A stretch of DNA of 50,437 bases from CAYQQU01 sp964419545 (GCA_964419545.1 CAYQQU010000041.1:1-50437); one strand, 5' to 3'. Positions 1 through 8,188 are shown, numbered from the stretch's first letter. Notes: generated by a model from the sequence alone, not told the origin. Translations and numbers: made by a program.

Positions 1-1848
1 GGCGGGCGTGCCGTCGAGGACCAGGCCGATGCCGCCGTTCATCACTTCGCCCCAGCCGACGCCGCCGCCGTTGTGCAGGCTCACCCAGGTGGCGCCCCGG
101 AAGGCGTCGCCGATGACGTTGTGTACGGCCATATCGGCGGTGAAGCGGCTGCCGTCGTAGATGTTGGCCGTTTCGCGGTAGGGCGAGTCGGTGCCTGAGA
201 CGTCGTGGTGGTCGCGGCCCAGCACCACCGGGCCGGAGATCTCGCCGCGGGCGATGGCTTCGTTAAAGGCGCGGGCGACGGCGATGCGGCCTTCCGCGTC
301 AGCGTAGAGGATGCGCGCTTTGGAGCCGACTACCGGGATGTTGTCTTTGGCGGTGCGTATCCAGTGGAGGTTGTCGCGCAGCTGGGACCGGATCTCTTCC
401 GGCGCCCGGTCCAGCATGGCCGCCAGGATATCGCCGGCGATGCGGTCGGTGGTCTGCAGGTCGTCGGCGCTCCCGGAGGCGCACACCCAGCGGAAAGGTC
501 CGAAGCCGTAATCGAAGCACATGGGGCCCATGATATCTTCCACGTACGAGGCGTACTTGTATTTCCCTTCTACCTGGTTTTGCCAGATATCGGCGCCGGC
601 CTTGCCCGCTTCGAGCAGGAAGGCGTTGCCGTAGTCCCAGAAGTACATGCCGCGTTCGGCCATGGTGTTGACGGCTTTGACGTGGCGCTGCAGGGACTCG
701 CGTACGGCGGCCATGAAGCGGACTTTGTTGCGTTGCAGCAGGCGCTTGGCTTCGGCAAAAGTGAAGCCTGCCGGGCAGTAGCCCAGGTCGTCGATGTTGT
801 GCAGGGAGGTTTGATCGGAGCCCAGTTCGACGGTCACCTTGTCCCTGACCAGGCGTTCCCAAAGGTCGACGATATTGCCGTGGTACACCAGGGCCACGCC
901 TTTGCCTGCCTGCCGGCAGGCTTCGATGCGGATGAACAGATCGTCGAGGTCGGTATAGACGTTTTCTTTCCGGATGTATCCGTCGCTGAGGCGCTGCTGC
1001 ACGGCGTCGGGGTCCACTTCTGCAATGACGCCCACGGCGCCGGTGACGACGGCGGCCAGGGCCTGGGCGCCCGACATGCCGCCGAGTCCGGAGGTGACGT
1101 ACAGCTTACCTCTGAGGTTGTCGGCGCCGAGCTGGTGCAGGCGCCCGGCGTTGAGCAGGGTGATGGTGGTGCCGTGCACGATACCCTGCGGGCCGATGTA
1201 CATGAAGGAGCCGGCGGTCATCTGCCCGTAGGAGGTGACGCCCAGGGCGTTGTATTTGTTCCAGTCTTCCTTTTTGGAGTAGTTGGGGATCATCATGCCG
1301 TTGGTGACCACCACGCGGGGGGCTTCCGGCGTTGAGGGAAAGAGCCCCAGGGGATGGCCGGAGTAGAGCACCAGCGTCTGCTCGTCGGTCATGGTAGCCA
1401 GGTATTGCATGGCGAGGCGGTACTGGGCCCAGTTTTGGAAAACGGCGCCGTTGCCGCCGTAGGTGATCAGTTCGTGCGGATATTTGGCGACTTTGGGGTC
1501 GAGGTTGTTCTGGATCATCAGCATGATGGCGGCCGCCTGGTGCGACCGGTGCGGATAGGCGTCGATGGGGCGGGCGTACATCTCGTAATCGGGCCGGAAG
1601 CGGTACATGTAGATGCGGCCGTACTCCTCCAACTCGCGGGCGAATTCGGGCGCCAGCGCGGCGTGCTGCTCGGGTGGAAAATAGCGCAGCGCGTTGTGCA
1701 GGGCCAGCCGCTTTTCTTTGTTACTCAGCACCCCTTCGATGACGCGCTGCGGGGCGTGGCTGACGTTGGTGTCGCGCGGTTTGGGATGGGGAAGGGCAGC
1801 AGGAATGCCGGCCAGGATCGCTCGTTGGAATTCGGTGTGGTTGGACAT
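1..1848 (-). CDS. hutU: urocanate hydratase (urocanase), 3' end beyond window
   Basis: Urocanase converts urocanate to 4-imidazolone-5-propionate in histidine degradation, in the cytoplasm, with tightly bound NAD+. 616 residues are visible from the ATG and the frame is still open at the window edge; Bacteroidota urocanases of the long type are usually somewhat longer than this. Seen in the translation: a glycine-rich NAD-contact block YGGNGAVFQNW near residue 130, SGHPLGLFPS, SGLGGMSGAQ, and the GPMCFDYGFGPFRWVC block near residue 440 that carries the conserved cysteine. The start is the first ATG of the frame and lies 37 bp downstream of a TAnnTTTG box. No other hut gene is visible; the rest of the pathway would have to lie past coordinate 1 or elsewhere. 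Confidence 0.95.
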   Translation of the reverse strand, partial: MSNHTEFQRAILAGIPAALPHPKPRDTNVSHAPQRVIEGVLSNKEKRLALHNALRYFPPEQHAALAPEFARELEEYGRIYMYRFRPDYEMYARPIDAYPHRSHQAAAIMLMIQNNLDPKVAKYPHELITYGGNGAVFQNWAQYRLAMQYLATMTDEQTLVLYSGHPLGLFPSTPEAPRVVVTNGMMIPNYSKKEDWNKYNALGVTSYGQMTAGSFMYIGPQGIVHGTTITLLNAGRLHQLGADNLRGKLYVTSGLGGMSGAQALAAVVTGAVGVIAEVDPDAVQQRLSDGYIRKENVYTDLDDLFIRIEACRQAGKGVALVYHGNIVDLWERLVRDKVTVELGSDQTSLHNIDDLGYCPAGFTFAEAKRLLQRNKVRFMAAVRESLQRHVKAVNTMAERGMYFWDYGNAFLLEAGKAGADIWQNQVEGKYKYASYVEDIMGPMCFDYGFGPFRWVCASGSADDLQTTDRIAGDILAAMLDRAPEEIRSQLRDNLHWIRTAKDNIPVVGSKARILYADAEGRIAVARAFNEAIARGEISGPVVLGRDHHDVSGTDSPYRETANIYDGSRFTADMAVHNVIGDAFRGATWVSLHNGGGVGWGEVMNGGIGLVLDGTPA

Positions 1849-1884
1849 GGGAGACGGAGTTTTGGTCAGGACCGATTTACGGGG

Positions 1885-1892
1885 CAAAATTA
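1885..1892 (-). promoter_or_regulatory. -7 promoter box upstream of hutU
   Basis: On the minus strand this reads TAATTTTG, matching the Bacteroidota sigma-ABfr -7 consensus TAnnTTTG, 37 bp before the hutU ATG. I see no convincing -33 TTTG at the usual 19-21 bp spacing. A MITE begins about 45 bp further upstream. Confidence 0.45.
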
Positions 1893-1935
1893 GCCATTTT
1901 TTGGGTTTTGCGAGTTCTTCCGGTCGCCAAACCCA

Positions 1936-2084
1936 GGGCAATCGCATTTAAAAGATGCTTCCGCTCCATTGCCATTAAACTCATATGGAACGGAAGGAAA
2001 AATCCTCGTTCTTCCTTTAGGATCGAGGTAAAAACGAGGATTTTTCCTACTTTTTCAAGAACCAGAAATTAAATGCGATTGCCC
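1936..2084. mobile_element. MITE-like element A, copy 1 (149 bp)
   Basis: The element is bounded by a perfect 16-bp terminal inverted repeat, GGGCAATCGCATTTAA at 1936-1951 and its reverse complement at 2069-2084. Inside is a second inverted repeat (AAATCCTCGTT / AACGAGGATTT). A closely related copy lies at 16406-16553. A 12-bp direct repeat GGTCGCCAAACC flanks it (1922-1933 and 2085-2096), either a long target duplication or part of an older tandem unit. It has no coding capacity, so it would be mobilised by a transposase elsewhere. It sits between the hutU promoter and the acyltransferase gene. Confidence 0.75.
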
Positions 2085-2235
2085 GGTCGCCAAACCGGGG
2101 CGATTGCAGTTATAACAGACGCCAACTCACTGTTGCTGAGAAATTGGATTACCCAAAACAAGCCCGAAATTGAAAAAGAACCGATATTTATTGGAAAAAG
2201 AGAGTTATGCGCGCTATTAAAACCCTATTCGACCT

Positions 2236-3396
2236 TTGAGGCCGAGGCAGATAAACCCAAAGCCGGATACGGCAACACCGCCTTCCCGACTCTACTACGT
2301 CGACAACCTCCGCATCTTCCTGATCTCTCTTGTCGTCCTGCACCACCTGGCCATCACCTACGGCGCGCCGGGCGGCTGGTTTTACCGGGAGGCGGAGGCA
2401 GGATTCCCCGCTATTCTTCCGCTGACCATGTTCGTGGCCACCAATCAGGCGTTTTTTATGGGGATGTTCTTTTTTATTTCGGCCTACTTCATCACGCCGT
2501 CGCTGGAGCGCAAAGGAGGGCGGCGCTTCGCTGTTGACCGCCTGGTGCGGCTGGGTATTCCGACGCTGCTGTTTTTTTTCGTTTTGCATCCGGTTACTGT
2601 CTTCATCCGCAACCGGTACATCTACGGGGAGCCGGTATCGCTATGGGACTATATGACCCGCTCCATGGTCTGGGGGTTCGGGCCGATGTGGTTCGTGGAG
2701 GCGCTGCTGCTGTTTACTTTCGGGTATTTGCTGTGGAGGGCGTGGAGGCCCGAAGCCGAACCGCCGGCGCCGGCGCCCGTGCCCGGCGCCGGAAAGACGG
2801 TATTAGCCGCCCTGCTGATCGGCCTGGGGCAGTTCGTCATTCGCATCTGGCTGCCGGTGGGCTGGGCGATGCCGTTCACTGATTTTCAATTGCCGCATTT
2901 TTTGCAGTATATCGTCCTTTTCGCCCTGGGCGTCGCGGCCTACCGGCGGCGGTGGCTGGACGGACTTACCGCCCGCACCGGCCGGCCTTGGTTTTTTAGT
3001 GTACAACTGCTGATCTTCCTGGGCTTTCCCGCTCTTTTTGTGCTGGGCGGTGCGCCGGAACTGGGCACAGAACCCTTCGTCGGCGGCCTGCGCTGGCAGA
3101 GCCTGGTATATGCGGTGTGGGAACAATTGGTCGGTATCGGGATGATCGTCGGGCTGTTCGGGATCTTTAAAGCCCGGGTCAATGTGCAGGGCGCCCTGGC
3201 GAAGAAGCTGTCGGCGAGCGCCTATGGGGTGTACGTTTTCCATTCGCCCTTGCTGTTGCTGATCAGCTTGTTATTTCTCGATCTTAGCGTCGCGCCGGTT
3301 TGGAAAATGGTGTTGCTGGCGCCGCTGACCCTGGGGTTTTGTTTTTTGGTGGGATATCTAGTGAAAAAGGCGCCGGTAGGGAGGATGATTTTTTAA
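2236..3396 (+). CDS. acyltransferase family 3 membrane protein (OpgC/MdoC-like)
   Basis: Integral membrane O-acyltransferase of the acyltransferase-3 family, which moves acyl groups from the cytoplasm onto extracytoplasmic sugars or other polymers. The protein opens with RLYYVDNLRIFLISLVVLHHLAI, the family's first membrane segment with its conserved histidine pair, and has about ten hydrophobic segments over 386 residues, the normal size. FHSPLLLL near the C-terminus matches the family. The start is uncertain: the frame opens at 2221 after a stop and contains no ATG before the first membrane segment, so TTG 2236 is the best choice. The gene lies between MITE A and a repeat that begins directly after its stop codon. 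The substrate cannot be told from sequence. Confidence 0.85.
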   Translation: MRPRQINPKPDTATPPSRLYYVDNLRIFLISLVVLHHLAITYGAPGGWFYREAEAGFPAILPLTMFVATNQAFFMGMFFFISAYFITPSLERKGGRRFAVDRLVRLGIPTLLFFFVLHPVTVFIRNRYIYGEPVSLWDYMTRSMVWGFGPMWFVEALLLFTFGYLLWRAWRPEAEPPAPAPVPGAGKTVLAALLIGLGQFVIRIWLPVGWAMPFTDFQLPHFLQYIVLFALGVAAYRRRWLDGLTARTGRPWFFSVQLLIFLGFPALFVLGGAPELGTEPFVGGLRWQSLVYAVWEQLVGIGMIVGLFGIFKARVNVQGALAKKLSASAYGVYVFHSPLLLLISLLFLDLSVAPVWKMVLLAPLTLGFCFLVGYLVKKAPVGRMIF

Positions 3397-3397
3397 T

Positions 3398-3417
3398 CCA
3401 TGAATAATCCGGGCTAA
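3398..3417. repeat. REP-like element D, copy 1
   Basis: Half-palindrome CCATGAATAATCCGGGCTAA, one of eight dispersed copies of the consensus CCATGAATAATCCGGGTTAA in this window. It starts 2 bp after the acyltransferase stop codon. Confidence 0.6.
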
Positions 3418-3455
3418 TTGTACTTCAAGGTATATTGAATTTATTGAACCCATGA

Positions 3456-3802
3456 TGCCCGACAACCTCCGCCGATCTGGTTGTTGTCGGGCCGGGCGGT
3501 AACGATGCTTTTCACCTCCGCTCCCCGGCTCGCTGGCGCCGGGATGTCGCCGACCGGATCGCGGAGCTGCGGGAGCGTTTTGATGCTGGGCCGATCGCCT
3601 TCCTAATATGCCGCCCGTCAAGACCTTTCCGGCCTTTACGCCCCTCGTCAGGATGACGGTGGGCAATTTGGTGGAAATGCAGGGGGCAGAACTGGCCACG
3701 CTCGCGGCGAAGGAGGACGGTTTTTTTTACAATGCCGAGGGGCTTCGCCTGGCCGACTCAGTGGATCGCCTGCCGCCGGGAAATATCTGGAGGATTTTCT
3801 GA
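3456..3802 (+). pseudogene. degenerate SGNH/GDSL hydrolase fragment
   Basis: Two frames together read as one SGNH-hydrolase segment. The first (about 3465-3603) gives SADLVVVGPGGNDAFHL followed by RWRRDVADRIAELRERF, containing the GGND block III of the family. The second (about 3604-3802) gives NMPPVKTFPAFTPLVRMTVGN and LVEMQGAELATLAA. A one-base deletion at about 3603 separates them: FLNMPP is expected but the frame breaks at CTAATATG. The N-terminal GDS catalytic block and the C-terminal DGVHP block are both missing, so the gene is truncated at both ends as well as frameshifted. Family assignment rests on motif recall, not on a search. Not functional. Confidence 0.7.
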
Positions 3803-4072
3803 ACCGATTTAGGTCATAAATTCCTTGTGGGTTAATCTGCCAAACTGCCCGCCATTCTCGGGTTTGCTCGTTGGGCGATACGCACTGTGTCCGGGGATAC
3901 CAGGGCGTGTCGCCCACCCGAGCGAACGCAAACCTGGCAACCGTCATGACGAAGAGCCCATGGATAACCCGGCTTAGCGGGAATACAAAAAATCCATTTT
4001 TTGAGACGCCCCCGTGTTATCCATTGCAGACCTTAATTATTTGGGCTAAATTGAGAGAAATCCAGCCTTTCC

Positions 4073-4402
4073 ATGCCGACCGAAAAGATCGTCGGGCAGA
4101 CCAAAGACACCGGTTTCCAGGTGGGCGTCCGGAAAAACCATTCATCTCCCGCAGCCGGAAGAATGGGAATTTATTTTTTTACCAGGAATGGCTGCTAGTG
4201 GTGTGTAACAAAAATTTTTGCTGATCCTTTCTTGAAAGGAAACGCTTTTAATTACTGAAAATCAACTTTTTAAATTGAGCACTCAGCAAAAATTTTTACA
4301 AGGAACTTGTGTTACACACCACTAGATAGCGAGCAGCGCGAAGTGATGAAAGCACATTGGAAGGCCGTGATCCAAAATATTGCCGCCGCACTTGACGGCT
4401 GA
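4073..4402 (+). pseudogene. SRPBCC/AHSA1-type gene, broken by MITE B and missing its middle
   Basis: The 5' part (4073-4198) reads MPTEKIVGQTKDTGFQVGVR and then, after an extra A in an A-run near 4132, KTIHLPQPEEWEFIF, the opening of an activator-of-Hsp90-ATPase-1-like START-fold protein. The 3' part (4325-4402) reads EQREVMKAHWKAVIQNIAAA to a TGA, the typical final helix. Between them lies the 123-bp MITE B. Family members have about 150-165 residues; only about 68 codons survive, so roughly 90 are gone. The flanks of the MITE share only CTAG, not the 5-bp duplication seen at the other two copies, which fits a deletion after insertion. Not functional. Confidence 0.75.
4199..4321. mobile_element. 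MITE element B, copy 1 (123 bp)
   Basis: 123 bp, identical base for base to the copies at 12536-12658 and 45237-45359. Ends are a perfect 12-bp inverted repeat TGGTGTGTAACA / TGTTACACACCA. Inside are a 15-bp inverted repeat AAAAATTTTTGCTGA / TCAGCAAAAATTTTT and a small hairpin CCTTTC-TT-GAAAGG. It is strongly AT-rich compared with the surrounding DNA and carries no ORF. The flanks here are GCTAG on the left and CTAGA on the right. Confidence 0.9.
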
Positions 4403-4419
4403 ACCTCTAATTGGAAAAA

Positions 4420-5025
4420 ATGACACCCACAAAATTGACCGATCCCGTCTGGCAATTTGAGATCAGCGGCATCGGCTGGATCGACCTGAAATTAAATAAT
4501 GGCTTCCAACTTAGTCATAGCAACGAATACGGCGATCAATTTGGGCAACTGCTGGACGCGTTGCTGGTCGTCAGTGGAGTAAACCGTCATTTTAGTTTTC
4601 ATGGGCCTAAAGCAGAAAAAACGACAGTATCTGAGCAGAAAAATGTCATCTGGCAGGACGAAAATACCTCTTTTGATATTGAACTCCGCCGGTTATCCAG
4701 TGAAATGTTAGCGGTTACGGTGACTGAGTTTTTTGCCTGGGATGATAAGACGCGCGTCAATCCGACTTTGCGATACGAGCAACAGGTACCGGTGGAGAAC
4801 CTATTACGGGATACCCTTTCTTCCCTTTTCGACCTCCTCGAAGCCTACGGCCTGATCGGTTTCAAAACCCATTGGAAGGTCGCTGATTTCCCCGTCGCAG
4901 CCTTTATTCAGCTCAAGTGTTCGTCCGATGTCGAATCGATGGAGAAATCAATGCTCAACCGAACGAGTATGCACGGATGGCGTTGTAGTGATGTGAAGGA
5001 GGAGGTGCGCTACTTATATAGCTAA
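4420..5025 (+). CDS. hypothetical protein
   Basis: About 201 residues from ATG 4420; a TTG at 4411 would add three residues. I do not recognise a family. The protein is soluble-looking, with no signal peptide or membrane segment. It is rich in acidic and aromatic residues (SGIGWIDLKLNNGFQLSHSN, VTVTEFFAWDD), suggesting a small globular mixed alpha/beta fold such as an immunity- or DUF-type protein, but that is a guess. It begins 17 bp after the broken AHSA1 gene and may once have been co-transcribed with it. GC content is visibly lower than in the neighbouring genes, which could mean acquisition by transfer. A stop and a complete frame suggest it is intact. Confidence 0.65.
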   Translation: MTPTKLTDPVWQFEISGIGWIDLKLNNGFQLSHSNEYGDQFGQLLDALLVVSGVNRHFSFHGPKAEKTTVSEQKNVIWQDENTSFDIELRRLSSEMLAVTVTEFFAWDDKTRVNPTLRYEQQVPVENLLRDTLSSLFDLLEAYGLIGFKTHWKVADFPVAAFIQLKCSSDVESMEKSMLNRTSMHGWRCSDVKEEVRYLYS

Positions 5026-5052
5026 AGCTTATGGGTTTCCTTATGTATGAAT

Positions 5053-5069
5053 CCATGAACAATCCGGGC
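5053..5069. repeat. REP-like element D, copy 2
   Basis: CCATGAACAATCCGGGC, a half copy of the dispersed CCATGAATAATCCGGGTTAA unit, in the gap between the hypothetical gene and the dehydrogenase. Confidence 0.5.
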
Positions 5070-5136
5070 GAGATTTCCCCGCCAGGCTTGAGGCAGGGAA
5101 TGGAGCTTTTTTCCTTGATCAAAACGATATCGAATC

Positions 5137-6057
5137 ATGAACACCAACGCCATCGGCATCATCGGCATGGGCTGGGTCGGGGCCAGTGTCGCTATTTCTA
5201 TTTTACAACGAGGCCTTTGCCGGGAGCTGCTGCTTAACGACATCCGGCCGGGACTGGCAGAAGGGGAGGCCATGGACTTCAACCATGGCTCGTCTTTCTA
5301 CCCGGCGGCCACCGTAAAAGCCGCAAATATTAGCGACATGATGCACTGCCGCGCTATTGTCATTACCGCCGGAAGGGGCGGCAAACCCGAAGAGACCAGG
5401 CTCGACCTGTTGAACGACAATATCCGCATTGCCAAAAGCATCGCCGATCAGCTTCACGGCTTCGAAGGCATCCTCATCATCCTGGCCAACCCGGTAGACG
5501 TACTCACGTATTACTATCAAAAGTTTTCGGGACTGCCTGCCGGCCGCGTGATCGGCACCGGCACCATGCTGGATACGGCGCGCCTGCGAGAGATCACGGG
5601 CCGCAAACTCAACGTCGACCCCCGCAGCGTACACGCGCAAGTGGTGGGCGAACACGGCGATTCGGAAGTGGTGCTCTGGTCATCGGCCACCATCGGCGGC
5701 ACTTTCCTGCGCAATTGGAATGAGTGGCGACCGGAATACGAAACCGAGATCGCCGATCAGGTCCGGACAGCCGCCTACGAGATCATCAAACGCAAAGGCG
5801 CAACCAACCACGCCATCGGCCTGGTGACGGCTACACTGCTGAAGTGGGTCTTGCGCGGCGAACGGCGCATCATCAACCTGGCGACGGTGATGGACGGGCC
5901 CTTCGGCCTGTCGGATGTGGCGTTGTCTTTGCCGTCACTTGTCAGTGACCACGGCGTGGAGGAGGTGCTGGAAGTGGGGATGAGCCCCGAAGAAAAAGAG
6001 AAATTCCTCCACTCCGCCACGGTGCTGAAAAAGGCGATCGCGGAGACGGACTTTTAG
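5137..6057 (+). CDS. lactate/malate dehydrogenase family protein
   Basis: NAD-dependent L-2-hydroxyacid dehydrogenase of the LDH/MDH superfamily, 306 residues, normal length. Seen: the Rossmann motif GMGWVGASVA near residue 10; an acidic residue after beta-2 (LLNDIRP) that selects NAD over NADP; DTARLR with the substrate-binding arginine; and VVGEHGDSEVV with the catalytic histidine. The specificity loop reads AGRGGKPEETRLDLL. Lactate dehydrogenases have Gln and malate dehydrogenases Arg directly before the KP; here it is Gly, so the substrate cannot be assigned and may be unusual. The gene ends in a 4-bp overlap with the convergent OFA transporter, a candidate partner for moving its organic acid. 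Confidence 0.9.
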   Translation: MNTNAIGIIGMGWVGASVAISILQRGLCRELLLNDIRPGLAEGEAMDFNHGSSFYPAATVKAANISDMMHCRAIVITAGRGGKPEETRLDLLNDNIRIAKSIADQLHGFEGILIILANPVDVLTYYYQKFSGLPAGRVIGTGTMLDTARLREITGRKLNVDPRSVHAQVVGEHGDSEVVLWSSATIGGTFLRNWNEWRPEYETEIADQVRTAAYEIIKRKGATNHAIGLVTATLLKWVLRGERRIINLATVMDGPFGLSDVALSLPSLVSDHGVEEVLEVGMSPEEKEKFLHSATVLKKAIAETDF

Positions 6058-7421
6058 TGAACCCCTTGCATCACCCGCCGCTCCCGCTTTTCTTGCTCCT
6101 TCGGCGGTGGTGCTGATGTTTCTTTAACGACCGGCGGCCGCGTCAATACCATGATCAAGCCGCCGAGCAGGCAGGTTGCGCCTGCGATGATAAAGGGCGT
6201 CATCCAAACCTGCGGATCGCCCTGTGTGGCGGCCGCGTCTTTAAACAAGCCGGCCAGCTGCGGACCGGCGATGCCGGCTACCCCGTACGAAGTGAATACC
6301 CAACCGTAGTTGTTGCCCACCTGCTTATTGCCGAAAAAGTCGGCCGTGACGGCGGGAAAAAGGGCGAAGATGCCCCCGTAGTTGAACCCGACCAGGATGG
6401 CGGCGACGATAAAACCGGTCGTCAGCCCAAGGTGGATGAAACCGTGGTACATCAGCAGCATGATCACCCCCTGGAAGACGTTCATGCTGATGATGGCTGC
6501 TTTGCGACCGATGCGATCGGAGATGGCGCCCCAGGCAATGCGCCCGATGCCGTTGAAGATGGCGTACCAGGCCATGGCCGTTCCCGTGATCACGCCGGCA
6601 TTGGCGATCCCTTTATGGGTGAGGGTGTCGATGCCGAATAGTTTAATGCAGTATATGACCATCAGGCCGGCGATGGCCGAGAATAAAAAGACGCTCCAGA
6701 GCTGGTAGAACTGAGGCGTGCTGAGCATTTCCCGGGGACTGTAGCCGACCGCACCGTCTTGTTTTTTACTCGAAGGTGACGGTGGTGTCCAACCGGACGG
6801 CCGGTAGTCGGCCGGCGGGTCAACCATCACCAGGCTGCCGAGCAGGATCAAGGCAGCAAAGACGATGCCGTAGATGACAAATACGCTTTGCACCCCCGGC
6901 AGCCCGAAAACGTTGGTCGTATTCAGCAGGCCCCCAAACCAAGAGCCGGCCAGCTTGACCCAAATGGTGGCGCCGAAACCAAATCCGGCGACGGCCAGGC
7001 CGGTGATCATCCCTTTCTTATCCGGAAACCATTTGACACCCACGGCGATGGGCACAACGTAAGCCAGACCGATGCCGGCTCCGCCGATGATGCCGATAAA
7101 AAAGAACTGCGCCCAGAAAGTACTGCCCCAAAAACCGCCGAGCAGGTATCCCAGCCCCAGCAGGAGCCCTCCCGCGGCAGCGATCCGGGCCGGCGACGCC
7201 CGCGATTGCAATTTACCGGCCAACACCATGACGATGGCAAAAGTGGCCAGACCGGCCGAAAAGATCCAGGCGGTCTGAGTGGCCGAAAACTGATAAATTC
7301 CGTCGGGATCGGTGAGGAGTTGGGTGAAAACAGACCAGGCGTAGATCGCGCCTAATGCGAGTTGAATCATAACGGCGCCTACGACCACAAGCCATCGATC
7401 GGTTATTCTTAATCCTTTCAT
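6054..7421 (-). CDS. OFA-family MFS transporter (oxalate/formate antiporter-like)
   Basis: Major facilitator of the OFA group, 455 residues with twelve hydrophobic segments. The opening WLVVVGAVMIQLALGAIYAW, then GGAGIGLAYVVPIAVGVKWF with PDKKGMITGLAVAGFGFGA, are hallmarks of this family, which carries small carboxylates such as oxalate, formate or pyruvate across the inner membrane. The C-terminus is a charged cytoplasmic tail (PPKEQEKRERR). It is convergent with the dehydrogenase and overlaps it by 4 bp at the stops. A dyad resembling a Crp/Fnr-type site lies about 115 bp upstream of the start. The substrate is inferred only by family; the neighbour suggests lactate or pyruvate. Confidence 0.92.
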   Translation of the reverse strand: MKGLRITDRWLVVVGAVMIQLALGAIYAWSVFTQLLTDPDGIYQFSATQTAWIFSAGLATFAIVMVLAGKLQSRASPARIAAAGGLLLGLGYLLGGFWGSTFWAQFFFIGIIGGAGIGLAYVVPIAVGVKWFPDKKGMITGLAVAGFGFGATIWVKLAGSWFGGLLNTTNVFGLPGVQSVFVIYGIVFAALILLGSLVMVDPPADYRPSGWTPPSPSSKKQDGAVGYSPREMLSTPQFYQLWSVFLFSAIAGLMVIYCIKLFGIDTLTHKGIANAGVITGTAMAWYAIFNGIGRIAWGAISDRIGRKAAIISMNVFQGVIMLLMYHGFIHLGLTTGFIVAAILVGFNYGGIFALFPAVTADFFGNKQVGNNYGWVFTSYGVAGIAGPQLAGLFKDAAATQGDPQVWMTPFIIAGATCLLGGLIMVLTRPPVVKETSAPPPKEQEKRERRVMQGVH

Positions 7422-7516
7422 TTTGGTTGATTTTACAAGGCGGCTGATTGGCTCGGTATGCCTGGTTGTAATCTGGAAAGGATAAGAATATTGGCCTTTG
7501 TTTACAATGTAATTCT

Positions 7517-7557
7517 CCCTAAGTGCAGGTTACAGTGACCAATGTCACCACTTAGGG
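7517..7557. promoter_or_regulatory. nested palindrome with Crp/Fnr-type half sites
   Basis: An outer 9-bp inverted repeat CCCTAAGTG / CACTTAGGG (7517-7525, 7549-7557) encloses GTGA-N6-TCAC (7535-7548), the spacing used by Crp/Fnr-family regulators. It lies about 95-135 bp upstream of the OFA transporter start, in the shared non-coding gap. It is a candidate operator; an RNA hairpin is the alternative. Confidence 0.45.
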
Positions 7558-7654
7558 GTGACTTATTTCAACAATTTTACAGCCAAGAACAAACGACTGA
7601 GCGTAAACGGGGGTTGATCACCGTTTCCCTGTTTTGAATACGGTTGCCGCTTGC

Positions 7655-8188
7655 CTACCGGTTTTGGGTGAGCTTAGCGATCGCCGTCCGCAGCGCTGCC
7701 TCTTGTTCCTCATCTCTCGGTCCTTCCGCCCGGAAGCGGATGTACCCCTCGCGGTCCAGCAGGAAGAGGTAGCAACTGTCGATGTCGTTCATATTCAGCT
7801 CCTCGAAGTAGGGGCGGCGATTGCCATAGAAAGTCGTCGTGTTGTCGTGTAAGTTCTCGGGAATACCGTCGCGCATCCAGTTGTCGATCTGCCAGCCGAT
7901 CGGGCGATACCAACCGCTGATCATGGGGACTTCGTGGTAGCTGACGTCGGGACGGGGCTCGTAGTCCGCGAGGATTACTTCGGCCCAGGTATCAACTAGC
8001 CGCTGAGCGTCCTGTTCGAAGACCAGGATCAGAATATTGGCCTTGTTCTTCAGGTCGTCTGGAAAAATAATGGTTTCCTTTTGCAGCGACTGCGCCTTCA
8101 GTTGCGGAAAACGTTGCTCTCCGGTCTGACCGTTAAGAGATAAGGTGACGAGACCAAACAAGGAGACGAGCGAAAAAAGCTGATGCAT
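7655..8188 (-). CDS. secreted thioredoxin-fold protein, ATP10-like
   Basis: 177 residues from ATG 8188, chosen because it opens with a signal peptide (MHQLFSLVSLFGLVTLSLNG) and sits 5 bp after the TonB-receptor stop. The body follows the pattern of ATP10/redoxin-like proteins: IIFPDDLKNKANILILVF, then SYHEVPMISGWYRPIGW, then RDGIPENLHDNTTTFYG and SCYLFLLDREGYIRFRAEG. No CxxC pair is present, so it is not a classical disulfide oxidoreductase. It probably acts in the periplasm. The tight spacing places it in an operon behind the receptor gene, suggesting a job linked to the same substrate or to outer-membrane assembly. The family call comes from motif recall and is moderately sure. Confidence 0.75.
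   Translation of the reverse strand: MHQLFSLVSLFGLVTLSLNGQTGEQRFPQLKAQSLQKETIIFPDDLKNKANILILVFEQDAQRLVDTWAEVILADYEPRPDVSYHEVPMISGWYRPIGWQIDNWMRDGIPENLHDNTTTFYGNRRPYFEELNMNDIDSCYLFLLDREGYIRFRAEGPRDEEQEAALRTAIAKLTQNR

Noticed and set aside
205..1335. Long plus-strand ORF of 376 codons opposite hutU
   Set aside because: It is the antisense of a clear urocanase; composition (Gly/Ala/Val/His-rich, no motifs) is typical of a GC-rich shadow frame.
2073..2537. 154-codon plus-strand ORF beginning in the end of MITE A
   Set aside because: It runs into the acyltransferase in the wrong frame. The stretch ITDANSLLLRNWITQNKPEI looks somewhat protein-like and may be a gene remnant, but I cannot assign it.
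3858..3935. Imperfect inverted repeat around GGGTTTGCTCGTTGGGCGATA
   Set aside because: The arms are only partly complementary and no second copy was seen, so it is not listed as an element.
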